Assembly (NCBI RefSeq): GCF_014633365.1
Contig: NC_068338.1
Location: 19,974,616 to 20,038,615, forward strand
Source: Diospyros lotus
Taxonomy: Eukaryota > Streptophyta > Magnoliopsida > Ericales > Ebenaceae
DNA: 64,000 nucleotides
Direction of reading: 5' to 3'
The translations under genes and the position numbers were made by a program. Shown here one piece after another: positions 54,101 to 61,449 of the stretch (its first letter is position 1; the number at the start of each line of letters is the position of its first letter). The notes below the pieces were generated by a model, which saw only the letters and a program-made list of their open reading frames with translations, was not told where the DNA came from and did no database searches.

Positions 54101-57100
54101 TCTATTGCGACTCCGATTTGAGGGCGAATCCGATTGGGGCTCAGCGGTGTGCTGCTCATCTGGATCAGAAGGTGATTCCGACCAGAGCCAATTTTCCTCG
54201 GTTGTAAATTCAATCATTCTTGTAAGTGAGTTGGCCAATTTTTGTCGACCATAATTTCCGTCGTCGATTCATAGCGGAGCTAGCGACCTCTGTTAATTGC
54301 AACAGAACTGATGGTCTGGGCAGTTGAACAGAGGTGGGTCGACCGGCGGGCACACCGGAGGCAACGCGAACGGACGGTCATTCATGAGAGGCAACAATCT
54401 GTCAAAGGTGACGCAGGCCAACAGGCGCTCGTGACTATAGCGGACGAAGAGTGCAGACGTCCTGAGGCGATTTCGAGTCCATCGGAAGTTGACGCAGACA
54501 ACCAGGAGGTCATGACTGGGAAGGGGTGACGCGGTTTGGTTGGGCAAGTGGAGGTTGATACAGACAGCCAAGAGATCGCGACTGTTGCAGGAGTTCTGAG
54601 TGATTGTGATTGTGCAGTGGGTTTCTGGCAATCCTGGTTTGGGCGAGGAAGTGGGTGTTGCGGCCATTGTCAAATTATAGCCGGTGATTGGGCATAGCCA
54701 GGGGAAGGAAGCTTTGATGCATCACAAGCTGGGCTATCATTGGCAAGAAGTTTGTGATTGGTAGCAATCGTGACTGGAGCGAACAGACAGTGAAGCTTCC
54801 GATTGGCACATTGCTGGTGCTGCGACTAACTTGCCATAAGCTAAAGCGGATTCAAGGCCAGGTGATTGTGAACTGGACGGCGTCACAAAGAGGGGCGACT
54901 TGTAGGAGGCTGATTAAATCTTCGGCCATTGAATTGGATCTGGACAAATCTAGGTAGAATCGCTTAAATTTTGAAGCAACTTGAAGAAGTGCAGGAGACG
55001 GGTGATTTTCGAAAAATTGATTCCGATGCCTAGGATGATAGATGGTTGTCGTAGCACTGAGGTTTGGAGTTCGAGAGGCAAACTTCATCAGCGAGCTAAC
55101 CAAGTGAATTCTGATCCGTTTAGACTATTACCAACCAACATGGTTAATTTCCAAGTGATGGAACAACCCTCGGTTTGGACGTGTGAATTTGGGAGGCGAA
55201 GCAAGGTGGACAGAGTTTCAGTTTCTTGGCATGTGGCTGGTTTCACTAGTGAAAGTTCTGCCAAGATAGATAATATACACGTGAAGCCGTGGGAGACTCA
55301 ATTGCAACAGAAGAATGTTGCATCTTCAGTGGGGTGTCCTATTCGGGAAGCTAGGGGAGGCAGTTCACACATGAGGCAATTAGAGCCTCGATGGCAGCAG
55401 GAGAAGGCTATAGTTGGCAACAACAAGAATCATGATCATTTTATCCAGAAGAATCAAGCAAAGGAAAGGTGGAATAAGGAGCCTAGCCGAATTGACAAAA
55501 AACCCAATAGCAGGATACATGAAGCGTGCAAGGAATTCGAACGTATGTTACACGAACAATTGCAGGAGTTCGCAATGATACTTACTAAGAAGTATCATTA
55601 CAACTTTCGCGTTGAATTCTTCGAGGATTATCATGGGAGTCTTAACAAATGGGACTTTCTTAAAATGGAGCAGTCGAAAAACGAATACCTTGATGTAGGC
55701 TTAGGAATTGACAAGGAAGATGGATGTAATAACAATGCTGGCAGTGACATCAGGGGCTTGGTCCAGGGTGTTTGGACAAAAGGAACACACCGATCCCCTT
55801 GGAAAAGAAGTTCTTGATAAGGATGTTCCAAATGATAATCATAGAAGTCCTTAACTAGAGCTGAATGGTGCAGCCAGTTGGATGACAAGGATAACAGGAG
55901 GCGACAAGGAGTTTCTGGAATTGGAGAGGAATTCTCTTGCTGAGTATCGAAGGCAAGTCGGCAATTTGCCATTGCTACATTTCCAGGATGTTGCTGGAAG
56001 TTTTGCAGTAAAATATGGCAGTGGGTTGGATGGAAATGAAATCACGGCAGCTAGGAATACGTGCATACCTATGGAAGTTCTAGGGAAACTTAGGCTTGGG
56101 ATTGATCTTGGGCACTTAAGAACAAAGAAGAAGAAGAGGCCTAGAAGAAGAAAGAAAGAAAGGAAGATAAATCAGCTAGAAAAGGCGGGAATTGGATGAA
56201 GCAATGGCTACTTGCTGCAAGTTCTTGGGGACAAGAACTCTCTCAAGAAGAGGGGAATTGTCATGACTCAAGAAACAATAGAAGGGCATCATTGTAATAG
56301 GGTTGCAATAGTTTGTTAGGATATTTTTCTCTTTTTGTCTTTTCCCTTTTGTCTTGTAGCTTAGGTGGTTGGAGAGTTTTATTTGGTAGCTAAATGAGGC
56401 TATATATATATTGCCTTAGCTATAGGAAGTAGGCATGAAAAAATGAATTGAAAACTCTATTTCTCTCTAATATTTCTCTTTCTCTCTTTCTCGATGATCT
56501 CCTCCCTTATCTCTTGCTGTTCTCTCCCTCCCAACTGATTTCTCCCCAAAGTTCTTCTCTTAATATTCTCAATCTTCCTCTCATACCCTAGCTCATCCCC
56601 AAGGTTCACGACAGGCCACTTGGACCTTCATGATGCAGCAAAAGTCTCAGACCATTGTTGTTTTGCATCACTCAAAACTGTTGGAATTGACAATGGCAGT
56701 GAGTTTGTTAACCTTAAATGCAACAAATTATTCAAATCTGTTGGGATTGTTCACCAACGCACATGTGTCTATACTCCAAAACAAAATGGAGTTATTGAGC
56801 GTAAACACAAGCACCTTCTTGATATTGCACGAGCCTTACTTCATCAATCCCATGTCCCCAAGATTTTTTGGTCTGAATGTATACTTACTGCCACACATAT
56901 TATCAATCGGTTGCTTTCATCATGCTTCATTGGAAATCACCGTACCAACTATTATACAATAAAATTCCACATTACTCTCACATGAGAGTCTTTGGATGCC
57001 TTAGTTTTGCCACTAATAATACACTGAAGAAAGACAAGTTTGAGCCAAGAGCCTTGCCGTCTTTGTTCATTGGCTATTCAACTCAGCAGAAAGGTTATAA

Positions 57101-59872
57101 ATTGTAGGCCTTCAAACCAAGACCATTTTTGTCAATCGTGACGTCCAATTCTTTGAAACCATTTTTTTGTTTATTCACCTTCAAGTGTCTGATCCAGTTC
57201 CTAATCCTTTGCTTCCAATCGTTAGCCCCTCTCTTGACACACATTTTAAAATACCCCATACTACCATTCCATCATCTTTCGGCTCTCCTCTTCCACCTAC
57301 ACCCTCATCCAATAATGACCTTAGCTCAATTTCTCATACTTCTCCTACTCCTACTTTCTCCTTAAATACACCACCTTCACCTACTCTAGCCTTGTCTCCA
57401 CCACCATTGTGCCAGAGTACTCGACCCATTACCAAGCCTACATGGCTTCAGGACTTTGTATGCCTTGCACATCATCAAGCTGCCCCAACTGTCTCTTCCT
57501 CACTTGTACCAGGTATGAATTTGACTGCACCTTCCTCATTTACCTTTTCCCCTTCTTATGCCTCCTTTATTCACAATGTTTCACTTATATCTTAGCCATC
57601 TACCTATGACCAAGCTAAATCAAGTCCTACTTGGGTTGATGCTATGAATAAAGAGTTACAAGCTCTAGAACAAAATAACACCTGGAAGCTTACCACTCTT
57701 CCTAAGGGTAAGAAAGCCATTGGTTCTAAATGGGTTTATAAGGTCAAGTATAACGCTGATGGGACTATTGATCGTTACAGAGCCTGGTTAGTTGCTAAGG
57801 GTTATCATCAAGTTGAGGGCTTGGATTACAAGGATAGTTTTTCTCATGTTCCTAAGCTAGTTACAATTTGGATATTCATTGCCTTGGCCACCTCTAAAGG
57901 CTGGCCCATTTATCAGCTAGACATAAATAATGCCTTTTTACATGGATTTCTTGATGAAGAGGTATATATGCTTCTGCCTCCCGGTTATTCTAAAGCTCAA
58001 CCTGGTCAAGTTTTCCTATTGCAATGTTCCCTCTATGGACTCAAACAAGCTTCACGCTAGTGGAATATTGAATTAACAACCTTCCTTGCTGCCTTGGGTT
58101 TTACACAGTCTTCTCATGATCGCTGTTTGTTTCTACAGTCCACTAGTTCTCATTTTGTGGCTCTCTTGGTGTGCGTGGATGATGTTATCATCACAGGTGA
58201 TAATTTAGAGCTTATTCAACAGGTTAAACACAAACTTGACAGTAAGTTCACCATCAAGGACTTTGGTTTCTTGAAATTTTCTCGGCCTTAAAGTGGCACT
58301 CTCGCCTTCAAGAACTTTCATCACTTAGCGAAAGTCCATTCTCAATCTGGTGGCTAAAACAAGCCTTGATAAAGCTAAGTCTTCTCCGTTTCCTTTATCT
58401 AAAGGTCTGCATTTGCATCCTGACGAAGGTGCTTTCCTTCTCACTCCTGAACAATATCGTCAATTTGCTTGGTAAACTTCTATACATCAATTTAACCCAA
58501 CCTAACATCAGTTATGTGGTTCAGCACTTAAGCCAATTCATTGACAAACCACGTCAGCCTCATCTTACTACTACACTTCAAGTTATTAAATATTTGAAAA
58601 GGACTGCTTCTAAGGGTTTATACTATCCTGCATCTAACAATTTGTCACTCCAGGCCTATTGTGATGCCGATTGGGCCTCTTATCCTTCCTCATGCAGATG
58701 CAGGTCTCTTACAGGTTATTGTGTTTTTCTTGGCGATGCATTGGTGCCCTGGAGGACTAAAAGACAATCCATTTTTTCGTGTTCCTCTGCTGAGGCAGAG
58801 TATCGCAGTATGGGATCAACAGTTTGTGAGCTTTTATGGATCTCTTACTTGCTAAGGGACTTCAATATCCCCTATCTAGTCCTATTTCGCTCCATTGTGA
58901 CAACCAAGCTGCTATTCACATTACAACAAATCCCATATTTCACGAATGCACAAAGCACTTGGACATTGATTGTCATCTTGTGCATGATCAGTACAAGCAG
59001 GGCTTTATTCCCCAGTACATATTTCCTCGTCAGAATAACTTGCGGGTGTCTTTACCATGCTGTTAAGCTCAGCTCAACATCACATTCTTGTTTCCAAGTT
59101 GGGTCTGTTGAGTCCCCAACAGCCTCCAACTTGAAGGGGGCATGATAAGATTACCTAATTTTTAATTAGTTGATTCTGGTAGGGTTAGTTACTGCTGTTA
59201 TTTCTGCTTAACTGATTAGTTAAGTTGTTACAATTTCTGTTATTTGCATCCTATTCTGTGTTCTCGAACTCAATATAAAAGCAAGATTGACGATAATGGA
59301 ATATATGATCTTTGATTCTTCTTTCTCCTGGTGTCTTCTGCTACCTTCCTTCATGTATGATCCTTGATTCCTCTGTCTCCTGGTGTATTCTGCTATCTTT
59401 CTTCAAACTTCCCTGGCAACAAATTGGAATTAATCTACCAAAACTAAAAATCCATTTACCAATTTTCCCTTTTTCTCTTGTTCTTTCTCCTCCCCTTCAT
59501 AAGAAGAAGGCAGTAATCAAAAAGCAACCCAACCAGTTCTCACAATTCAACCTGACAGCACACACTTCATAAAACTAATAAACAAAAAATAACAGAGTCA
59601 AAAAATTAATAGCCAGAATTCGAAATCCCTAACTGTTACAAACAAAATCCTCTTAAACTCTGAAAATCAGTAGCAGAATGATATGCATACACATGCGCAG
59701 AGAGCGGATGTAAATAAGATTCAGATATTGGCTTTCAGTACTCATTATACCTAAAGACGCTGAGCACGACCAGAGATTGGCGTTTGGCGCGCTTTCCGAG
59801 CACCCAAGCTGTCAATTCAGGGGGCTGCTGCCGTACTTTAAACTGCGTCATGAATTTTCCTTTCAGCTCCAT
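33353..59872 (-). CDS. GNAT-family N-acetyltransferase gene, eight coding exons
   Basis: Joined exons (minus): 59872-59751, 48219-47997, 47887-47835, 47633-47597, 45874-45803, 34324-34220, 33811-33655, 33474-33353. Total 891 bp, 296 residues, one frame, every intron GT-AG, an in-frame TAG just upstream of the ATG and a TGA stop. The product is a Gcn5-related acetyltransferase: the acetyl-CoA loop RRQGVA (residues 237-242, Q/RxxGxG/A) lies in exon 7, and [15 protein letters not shown] (residues 267-281), the C-terminal GNAT motif, in exon 8. The N-terminal half ([24 protein letters not shown]) resembles plant plastid-type GNATs from memory; the substrate is unknown. Introns 1 and 5 are each about 11.5 kb and filled with retrotransposons on both strands. 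The coding sequence looks intact, so I infer a working gene. Confidence 0.9.
33655..33811 (-). CDS. GNAT exon 7 (acetyl-CoA loop)
   Basis: 157 bp, residues 205-257, including [20 protein letters not shown], the strand and pyrophosphate-binding loop of GNAT motif A. Acceptor TTTTCAG, donor GTACTAG. Intron 6 (408 bp) carries a (TA)n(GA)n tract at about 33950-34020. Confidence 0.9.
34220..34324 (-). CDS. GNAT exon 6
   Basis: 105 bp, residues 170-204, [10 protein letters not shown] then [20 protein letters not shown], the central GNAT beta-strand segment (VVGTLDL). Acceptor GTTCAG, donor GTATGC. Confidence 0.9.
34325..35499. other. GNAT intron 5, 3' part, no element recognised
   Basis: Intronic DNA with an (AAG)n-rich stretch (about 34512-34545) and a poly-C tract (about 34886-34908). 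No coding or element structure was recognised before the gypsy fragment at about 35500. Confidence 0.5.
35500..35924 (+). pseudogene. Gypsy RT-integrase fragment with internal deletion
   Basis: About 35525-35590 reads [22 protein letters not shown], the gypsy RT-RNase H junction. Then [16 protein letters not shown] (about 35640-35690), LNSSYHPQTDGQTE-like text (about 35750-35800) and VNRVLEMHL follow, all from the integrase core. The RNase H and integrase N-terminus between them are missing. It ends at an IGM motif directly before the LTR at 35925, as if that element had inserted here. Confidence 0.75.
35925..36230 (+). repeat. Divergent left LTR-like segment
   Basis: TGTTACGACCCTAGGGGTAG resembles the start of the 40165 LTR, but the following 280 bp differ. 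It includes a (CT)n tract at 36147-36177. No primer-binding site follows, so its end is not defined. Confidence 0.5.
36349..37304 (+). pseudogene. Gypsy gag with in-frame 123-bp duplication
   Basis: The first frame (36349-36639) reads [20 protein letters not shown] and [20 protein letters not shown] frameshift near 36610 leads to a second frame (36576-37304): [25 protein letters not shown]. Here 36774-36893 and 36897-37016 are tandem copies, period 123 bp (41 codons), each encoding GLRDEF...[13 protein letters not shown]. The CCHC-type knuckle reads [14 protein letters not shown], with the usual glycine lost. An acidic tail ([14 protein letters not shown]) follows. Confidence 0.85.
37338..37871 (+). 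pseudogene. Gypsy aspartic protease region
   Basis: [20 protein letters not shown] contains the protease active site [22 protein letters not shown] is the second conserved segment (LGxDWM type, with S for G). The region ends at a TGA at 37869, inside a stretch of short GGTACAGTTG/CTAGAAAGGTAC repeats (37848-38095) that replaces the normal link to RT. Confidence 0.8.
38100..39430 (+). pseudogene. Gypsy RT and RNase H
   Basis: [20 protein letters not shown] (about 38333), a frameshift at about 38450, [40 protein letters not shown], then a TAA at 38636. The catalytic [11 protein letters not shown] follows at about 38660, intact. The connection [19 protein letters not shown] leads to the RNase [17 protein letters not shown] and [23 protein letters not shown] at 39254 is followed by [10 protein letters not shown] and MIADALSRR (39416-39440). 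Confidence 0.85.
39431..40125 (+). pseudogene. Gypsy integrase C-terminus and chromodomain
   Basis: After IADALSRR the sequence jumps from [13 protein letters not shown] to [10 protein letters not shown], so the HHCC and DDE core are deleted. The C-terminal module is present: [52 protein letters not shown]. It is followed by a chromodomain-like [20 protein letters not shown]. Single stops occur (for example after FEVGY). Confidence 0.8.
40165..40440 (+). repeat. 3' LTR of the intron-5 gypsy
   Basis: 276 bp, TGTCACGACCCTAAGGG to GGGTCTTGACA. It belongs to the family also seen at 32331 and 35925 and, more distantly, at 53706. Confidence 0.8.
40441..40670 (+). other. Intron-5 segment with an unrecognised short open frame
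   Basis: From about 40528 the plus strand is open into the next element, with [19 protein letters not shown] and [19 protein letters not shown]. It looks protein-like but I do not recognise it. It could be an exon remnant or part of a retroelement. It is antisense to GNAT. Confidence 0.25.
40671..40899 (-). repeat. 3' LTR of the 40671 copia
   Basis: 229 bp. The minus strand runs from TGTTGAAATCCTGAATG to CATCGTCTTCA. Confidence 0.9.
40940..41677 (-). pseudogene. Copia RT end and RNase H
   Basis: [37 protein letters not shown], then RNase [76 protein letters not shown] and the terminus [17 protein letters not shown]. This 245-codon stretch is uninterrupted and all catalytic-type acidic residues of copia RNase H appear present. 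It is joined to RT through stops around 41700. Confidence 0.9.
41700..42330 (-). pseudogene. Copia reverse transcriptase
   Basis: [78 protein letters not shown]. After a slip near 41865-41900 come [13 protein letters not shown] (catalytic YVDD, about 41830-41860) and [14 protein letters not shown] (about 41715-41750). Only one frameshift and a stop or two separate it from a full RT. Confidence 0.9.
42844..43723 (-). pseudogene. Copia integrase relic
   Basis: [16 protein letters not shown] (HHCC zinc domain, about 43723), [29 protein letters not shown] (first aspartate replaced by H) and [20 protein letters not shown]. After frameshifts come text equivalent to [10 protein letters not shown] (about 43240-43275), [38 protein letters not shown] and [11 protein letters not shown]. 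The frame changes at least three times. Confidence 0.85.
43801..44331 (-). pseudogene. Copia protease
   Basis: [10 protein letters not shown] then a TAG and MT: the active site DSGA is intact, followed by [20 protein letters not shown] and [18 protein letters not shown]. Upstream is a gag-protease spacer ([16 protein letters not shown]). One stop (44118 region) and a late frameshift. Confidence 0.85.
44419..45253 (-). pseudogene. Copia gag
   Basis: ATG 45253 ([11 protein letters not shown]), then [10 protein letters not shown] and a TGA where the family has tryptophan, a single-base change. It continues [59 protein letters not shown] frameshift near 44800 leads to [33 protein letters not shown] and a knuckle remnant [15 protein letters not shown]. 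Confidence 0.85.
45295..45532 (-). repeat. 5' LTR of the 40671 copia
   Basis: 238 bp. It has a 9-bp GAACAAAGA insertion relative to the left LTR and a first dinucleotide mutated from TG to TA. Confidence 0.9.
45803..45874 (-). CDS. GNAT exon 5
   Basis: 72 bp, residues 146-169, [15 protein letters not shown]...CFVA. The acceptor is a tandem ACAGCAG: using the upstream AG would add one glutamine. Donor GTATGT. Intron 4 is 1722 bp. Intron 5 (34325-45802, 11,478 bp) holds a gypsy and a copia. Confidence 0.9.
45875..47596. other. GNAT intron 4
   Basis: 1722-bp AT-rich intron with a poly-C tract (about 46855-46869). No element or coding sequence was recognised. The small open frames at 46359-46571 and 46499-46696 are not identifiable. 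Confidence 0.6.
47597..47633 (-). CDS. GNAT exon 4
   Basis: 37 bp, residues 133-145, [12 protein letters not shown]. Acceptor TTTCCAG, donor GTGAGT. Intron 3 is 201 bp. Confidence 0.9.
47835..47887 (-). CDS. GNAT exon 3
   Basis: 53 bp, residues 116-133, [17 protein letters not shown]. Acceptor CATGCAG, donor GTTAGT. Intron 2 is 109 bp. Confidence 0.9.
47997..48219 (-). CDS. GNAT exon 2
   Basis: 223 bp after acceptor TTTTTTCAG, encoding residues 41-115, from [10 protein letters not shown] to [12 protein letters not shown]. Donor GTTGGT. Intron 1 (48220-59750, 11,531 bp) holds the copia at 51390-59405. Confidence 0.9.
48220..51389. other. GNAT intron 1, 3' part
   Basis: AT-rich intron sequence between exon 2 and the copia at 51390. 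No retroelement motif was recognised. Open frames here (for example 48503-48757 and 48962-49219) have no identifiable homology. Confidence 0.5.
51390..51669 (+). repeat. 5' LTR of the 51390 copia
   Basis: TGTTGAGATTATC to TATCTTTCTTCA. A TATA-like CAATATAAAAGCG is at about 51520. Confidence 0.9.
51786..52720 (+). pseudogene. Copia gag with one frameshift
   Basis: The open frame from about 51804 reads [74 protein letters not shown] and [20 protein letters not shown], a Retrofit/Tork-like copia gag (DUF4219/UBN2 style). A two-base excess near 52450 shifts to the frame from 52456, [17 protein letters not shown]. The zinc knuckle reads [14 protein letters not shown]; its first cysteine is changed to tyrosine. 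Apart from that slip it is remarkably complete. Confidence 0.85.
52721..53705 (+). pseudogene. Copia protease and integrase N-terminal half
   Basis: Same frame as the gag tail, uninterrupted to 53713. Protease [14 protein letters not shown] (about 52936), [34 protein letters not shown]. Integrase [20 protein letters not shown]...[11 protein letters not shown] (HHCC) and [20 protein letters not shown] plus TIVDDFSRA (first two core aspartates present). It ends where the element at 53706 is inserted. Confidence 0.9.
53706..54064 (+). repeat. 5' LTR of the 53706 element
   Basis: TGTCATGACCCAAGG to AAAATTCATGACA, pyrimidine-rich (CTCTCT) in the last third. It aligns closely with 56259-56613. Confidence 0.9.
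55026..55817 (+). CDS. Unrecognised ORF of the non-autonomous LTR element
   Basis: 263 residues from ATG 55026 to TGA 55815 (the frame is open from 54981). I do not recognise it. It is hydrophilic with no membrane segment, Cys-His knuckle or DSG/YVDD motif. The middle is rich in K, N, Q and R ([20 protein letters not shown]). The part around residues 160-215 looks structured ([18 protein letters not shown], then [20 protein letters not shown]). Its length without stops in a recently inserted element suggests a coding role, perhaps gag-like packaging or a captured host fragment, but nothing proves it. A +1 shift links it to the next ORF. Confidence 0.5.
   Translation: MPRMIDGCRSTEVWSSRGKLHQRANQVNSDPFRLLPTNMVNFQVMEQPSVWTCEFGRRSKVDRVSVSWHVAGFTSESSAKIDNIHVKPWETQLQQKNVASSVGCPIREARGGSSHMRQLEPRWQQEKAIVGNNKNHDHFIQKNQAKERWNKEPSRIDKKPNSRIHEACKEFERMLHEQLQEFAMILTKKYHYNFRVEFFEDYHGSLNKWDFLKMEQSKNEYLDVGLGIDKEDGCNNNAGSDIRGLVQGVWTKGTHRSPWKRSS
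55882..56199 (+). CDS. Second unrecognised ORF, basic C-terminus
   Basis: About 105 residues (possible start near 55887; no good upstream ATG) ending TGA at 56197. Segments include [19 protein letters not shown] and a C-terminal lysine and arginine cluster, [15 protein letters not shown], which resembles a nuclear-localisation or RNA-binding tail. It lies 65 bp after the previous ORF in another frame, so the two may be one protein broken by a frameshift. No homology was recognised. Confidence 0.4.
   Translation: MTRITGGDKEFLELERNSLAEYRRQVGNLPLLHFQDVAGSFAVKYGSGLDGNEITAARNTCIPMEVLGKLRLGIDLGHLRTKKKKRPRRRKKERKINQLEKAGIG
56259..56613 (+). repeat. 3' LTR of the 53706 element
   Basis: TGTCATGACTCAAGAAAC to AAGGTTCACGACA. 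Confidence 0.9.
56619..57120 (+). pseudogene. Copia integrase C-terminal half
   Basis: Continues from 53705: [32 protein letters not shown] (third part of the core), [20 protein letters not shown] (catalytic glutamate), [21 protein letters not shown] frameshift near 56940 leads to [15 protein letters not shown] and [19 protein letters not shown]. It completes the integrase interrupted by the nested element. Confidence 0.85.
57644..58291 (+). pseudogene. Copia reverse transcriptase
   Basis: [80 protein letters not shown] and [10 protein letters not shown], a TAG at 58058, then the catalytic [14 protein letters not shown] at about 58165-58205 (CVDD in place of YVDD). A low-complexity proline- and serine-rich linker (57167-57595) precedes it. 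Confidence 0.85.
58292..59130 (+). pseudogene. Copia RT end and RNase H
   Basis: [50 protein letters not shown], then RNase [61 protein letters not shown] frameshift near 58850 leads to [40 protein letters not shown] purine tract (TTGAAGGGGG, 59131-59140) precedes the 3' LTR. Confidence 0.85.
59143..59405 (+). repeat. 3' LTR of the 51390 copia
   Basis: TGATAAGATTACC to TATCTTTCTTCA, followed by the AACTT duplication. Confidence 0.9.
59751..59872 (-). CDS. GNAT exon 1 (start codon)
   Basis: ATG at 59872-59870 and 40 codons plus two bases, beginning [16 protein letters not shown]. Donor is GTATAATG. An in-frame TAG 12-10 bases upstream of the ATG fixes the start. The basic GKRAKRQS segment is near the end. 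No clear transit peptide is visible. Confidence 0.85.
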
Positions 59873-60063
59873 CGCCCTTCTCTAACTGCCTCTCAACTCT
59901 TCAAATTTCCACGTTTCGCGCAACAGGAACATTCGATTACTTACAGGCAACCCAGAAAACCTAAAACCTAAAAAAGTGTTGGTACTTCCTTTCTAATATC
60001 TCAATCAACCAACTGAAGCTCAACCCATTCGATTACAGGACTTGGAGCTGATTGAGGAGGTAA
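59873..60063. promoter_or_regulatory. Probable bidirectional promoter and 5' UTRs
   Basis: 191 bp separates the GNAT start (minus) from the ATG of a possible plus-strand exon at 60064. No TATA box is obvious in either direction. If both genes are real this is a compact divergent promoter. The inference rests on the weaker plus-strand exon. Confidence 0.35.
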
Positions 60064-60145
60064 ATGAAAAGAATGGACGATCTTAGTTTGAAGGATCGAA
60101 CCCTGATTCAGGAATCTGGCCGTGAGAATTTGCTGGATTTGACAG
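60064..60145 (+). CDS. Possible first exon of a divergent gene
   Basis: ATG 60064 is immediately preceded by an in-frame TAA. It opens 27 codons (MKRMDDLSLKDRTLIQES, then GRENLLDLT) plus one base before a good donor, AG|GTGAGC, followed by a (CT)n tract. The charged, low-repeat composition looks genuinely coding and unlike the neighbouring AT-rich DNA. I do not recognise the protein, and no second exon was found before the LTR at 61450, so the gene would need a long first intron or may be truncated. Confidence 0.4.
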
Positions 60146-61449
60146 GTGAGCTCTCTCTCTCTCTCTCTCTCGAACGGTGAGGTGAGCAGAGAGAAGGGAG
60201 AGAATTGAAAGAACTTTTCAGTCCTTCATTGTAACATTTATAGATTTCATCCTCCTATTTGTTATCGATAATGATTAGGTAAGGGATAATGATTTAAAAA
60301 AATTTAGATAAATGTTTATTTGATAGCTCTTGAGTTTGACCTCAGAATGTTTTGATAATAAATATTTTATGTCAAATTCTAATATCTTCATATATTATAT
60401 TAAGTTTGTTTTGATAGATTTGATATATATATAAATTATTTAAATCCTCATATTTTTTATAAATATGTTAAGATTGTGTTGACAATCTTATAATATTTTA
60501 TTTGTGATTAAGACATGTTATATTCCTTATCTTCTAGTATGCTTAGGTAGTATTTGTTAAAATGAAAAAAATAAATCTTTATCAAGATAATTTATCTGTA
60601 AAGTTCAAGATAAAATATTTGAAAAGAAAAAAGAATAAATTTATTTTAAAAATTCAAGATAAAAAGTCATATAACTTATTTATAAAAAATTTAACAAATA
60701 CAATAGAAAGCACTTTTATCCGAAATGTTTTTTATAGCTTATCTTTTCCAGTCTATTAATAGATTGTTCTAGGAATTCAAGAGATATTCTAAATATCCAA
60801 AAATGCATTAATATCATGAATAAATGTCATATATTCTTATGACACTTAAGAGTAAGGTTGAGGTTGAAAAATATCTTAAGTACTTTAAATTAAATATGTG
60901 ACAATTCTTCTAACAATTTATTTCATATATATATTCTTGATGTATAGATGTCAAATATCTAAATTATTAAGTAAATGATGACTTTTGTAGGCAGTAAATA
61001 TGAGCTCTAATAGAGTCTAAATTACTTATTTTAATATTTAATTCACAAAATTCTCAAGTCCTGAAATTTAAGAATGATCTCTTAAAAAACTTATTGAGTT
61101 GAATGTATATTGCTTAATAAATAAAATCATTCAAGTACAGGAAATCATTTAAATGTTAAATAGTTGTCGAGCAATACTTCATAGTATTGCTTGTCTAATC
61201 TCTACTCATGTTACAAAACTTTTTGTACTCGAGTAATGCGGTACTGAAGCTGAAAAATAAAGCCATTAAAATTAGTCGTTGCAAGTGCATTTAATACACA
61301 GTTTTGACCATTAAAGCTCCTAAATGGCTCTAAATTTTCCCTCATTCTTTTATCTTGATTTTTGAATATTTTAATAATTATTTTATGAAAAAAAAAATGA
61401 TATACTTGCATATTTCATTCTTTTAATAACAAGTATAAAAGAAGAAAAT
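60146..61449. other. AT-rich DNA, nothing recognised
   Basis: Strongly AT-rich with no identifiable coding sequence or element ends. A lysine-rich 65-codon frame at 60562 is a composition artefact. It could be intron of the possible gene starting at 60064. Confidence 0.5.

Larger units (their letters stand above)
53706..56613 (+). mobile_element. Non-autonomous LTR element with unrecognised ORFs, target duplication GGCCA
   Basis: LTRs of 359 bp (53706-54064) and 355 bp (56259-56613) with TGTCATGAC...ACGACA-type ends; GGCCA at 53701-53705 and 56614-56618; primer-binding site TGGTATCAGAGCCG (54068-54081); purine tract AAGAAGAGGGGA (56245-56256). Excision restores DDFSRA-TWTFM of the host integrase. 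The 2.2-kb interior has no gag, protease or RT motif but two long ORFs (55026-55817 and 55882-56199) in different frames. The LTR start resembles the gypsy family at 40165. It is structurally complete with little LTR divergence, so it moved with help from another element. Confidence 0.9.
51390..59405 (+). mobile_element. Ty1/copia in GNAT intron 1, target duplication AACTT
   Basis: LTRs at 51390-51669 (280 bp) and 59143-59405 (263 bp), AACTT at 51385-51389 and 59406-59410, and a mutated primer-binding site (TGGTATCGGGAACAG, 51670). Gag, protease, integrase, RT and RNase H are in copia order, with several frameshifts. A 2.9-kb LTR element (53706-56613) is nested in the integrase. The LTR 3' half has an imperfect 50-bp tandem duplication (TGATC.TTGATTC...TCTGCTA). 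The element runs antisense to GNAT. Confidence 0.9.

Noticed and set aside
54293..54673. 126-codon minus-strand frame inside the non-autonomous element
   Set aside because: Antisense to the element, proline- and threonine-rich, no domain; probably fortuitous in the GC-richer leader.
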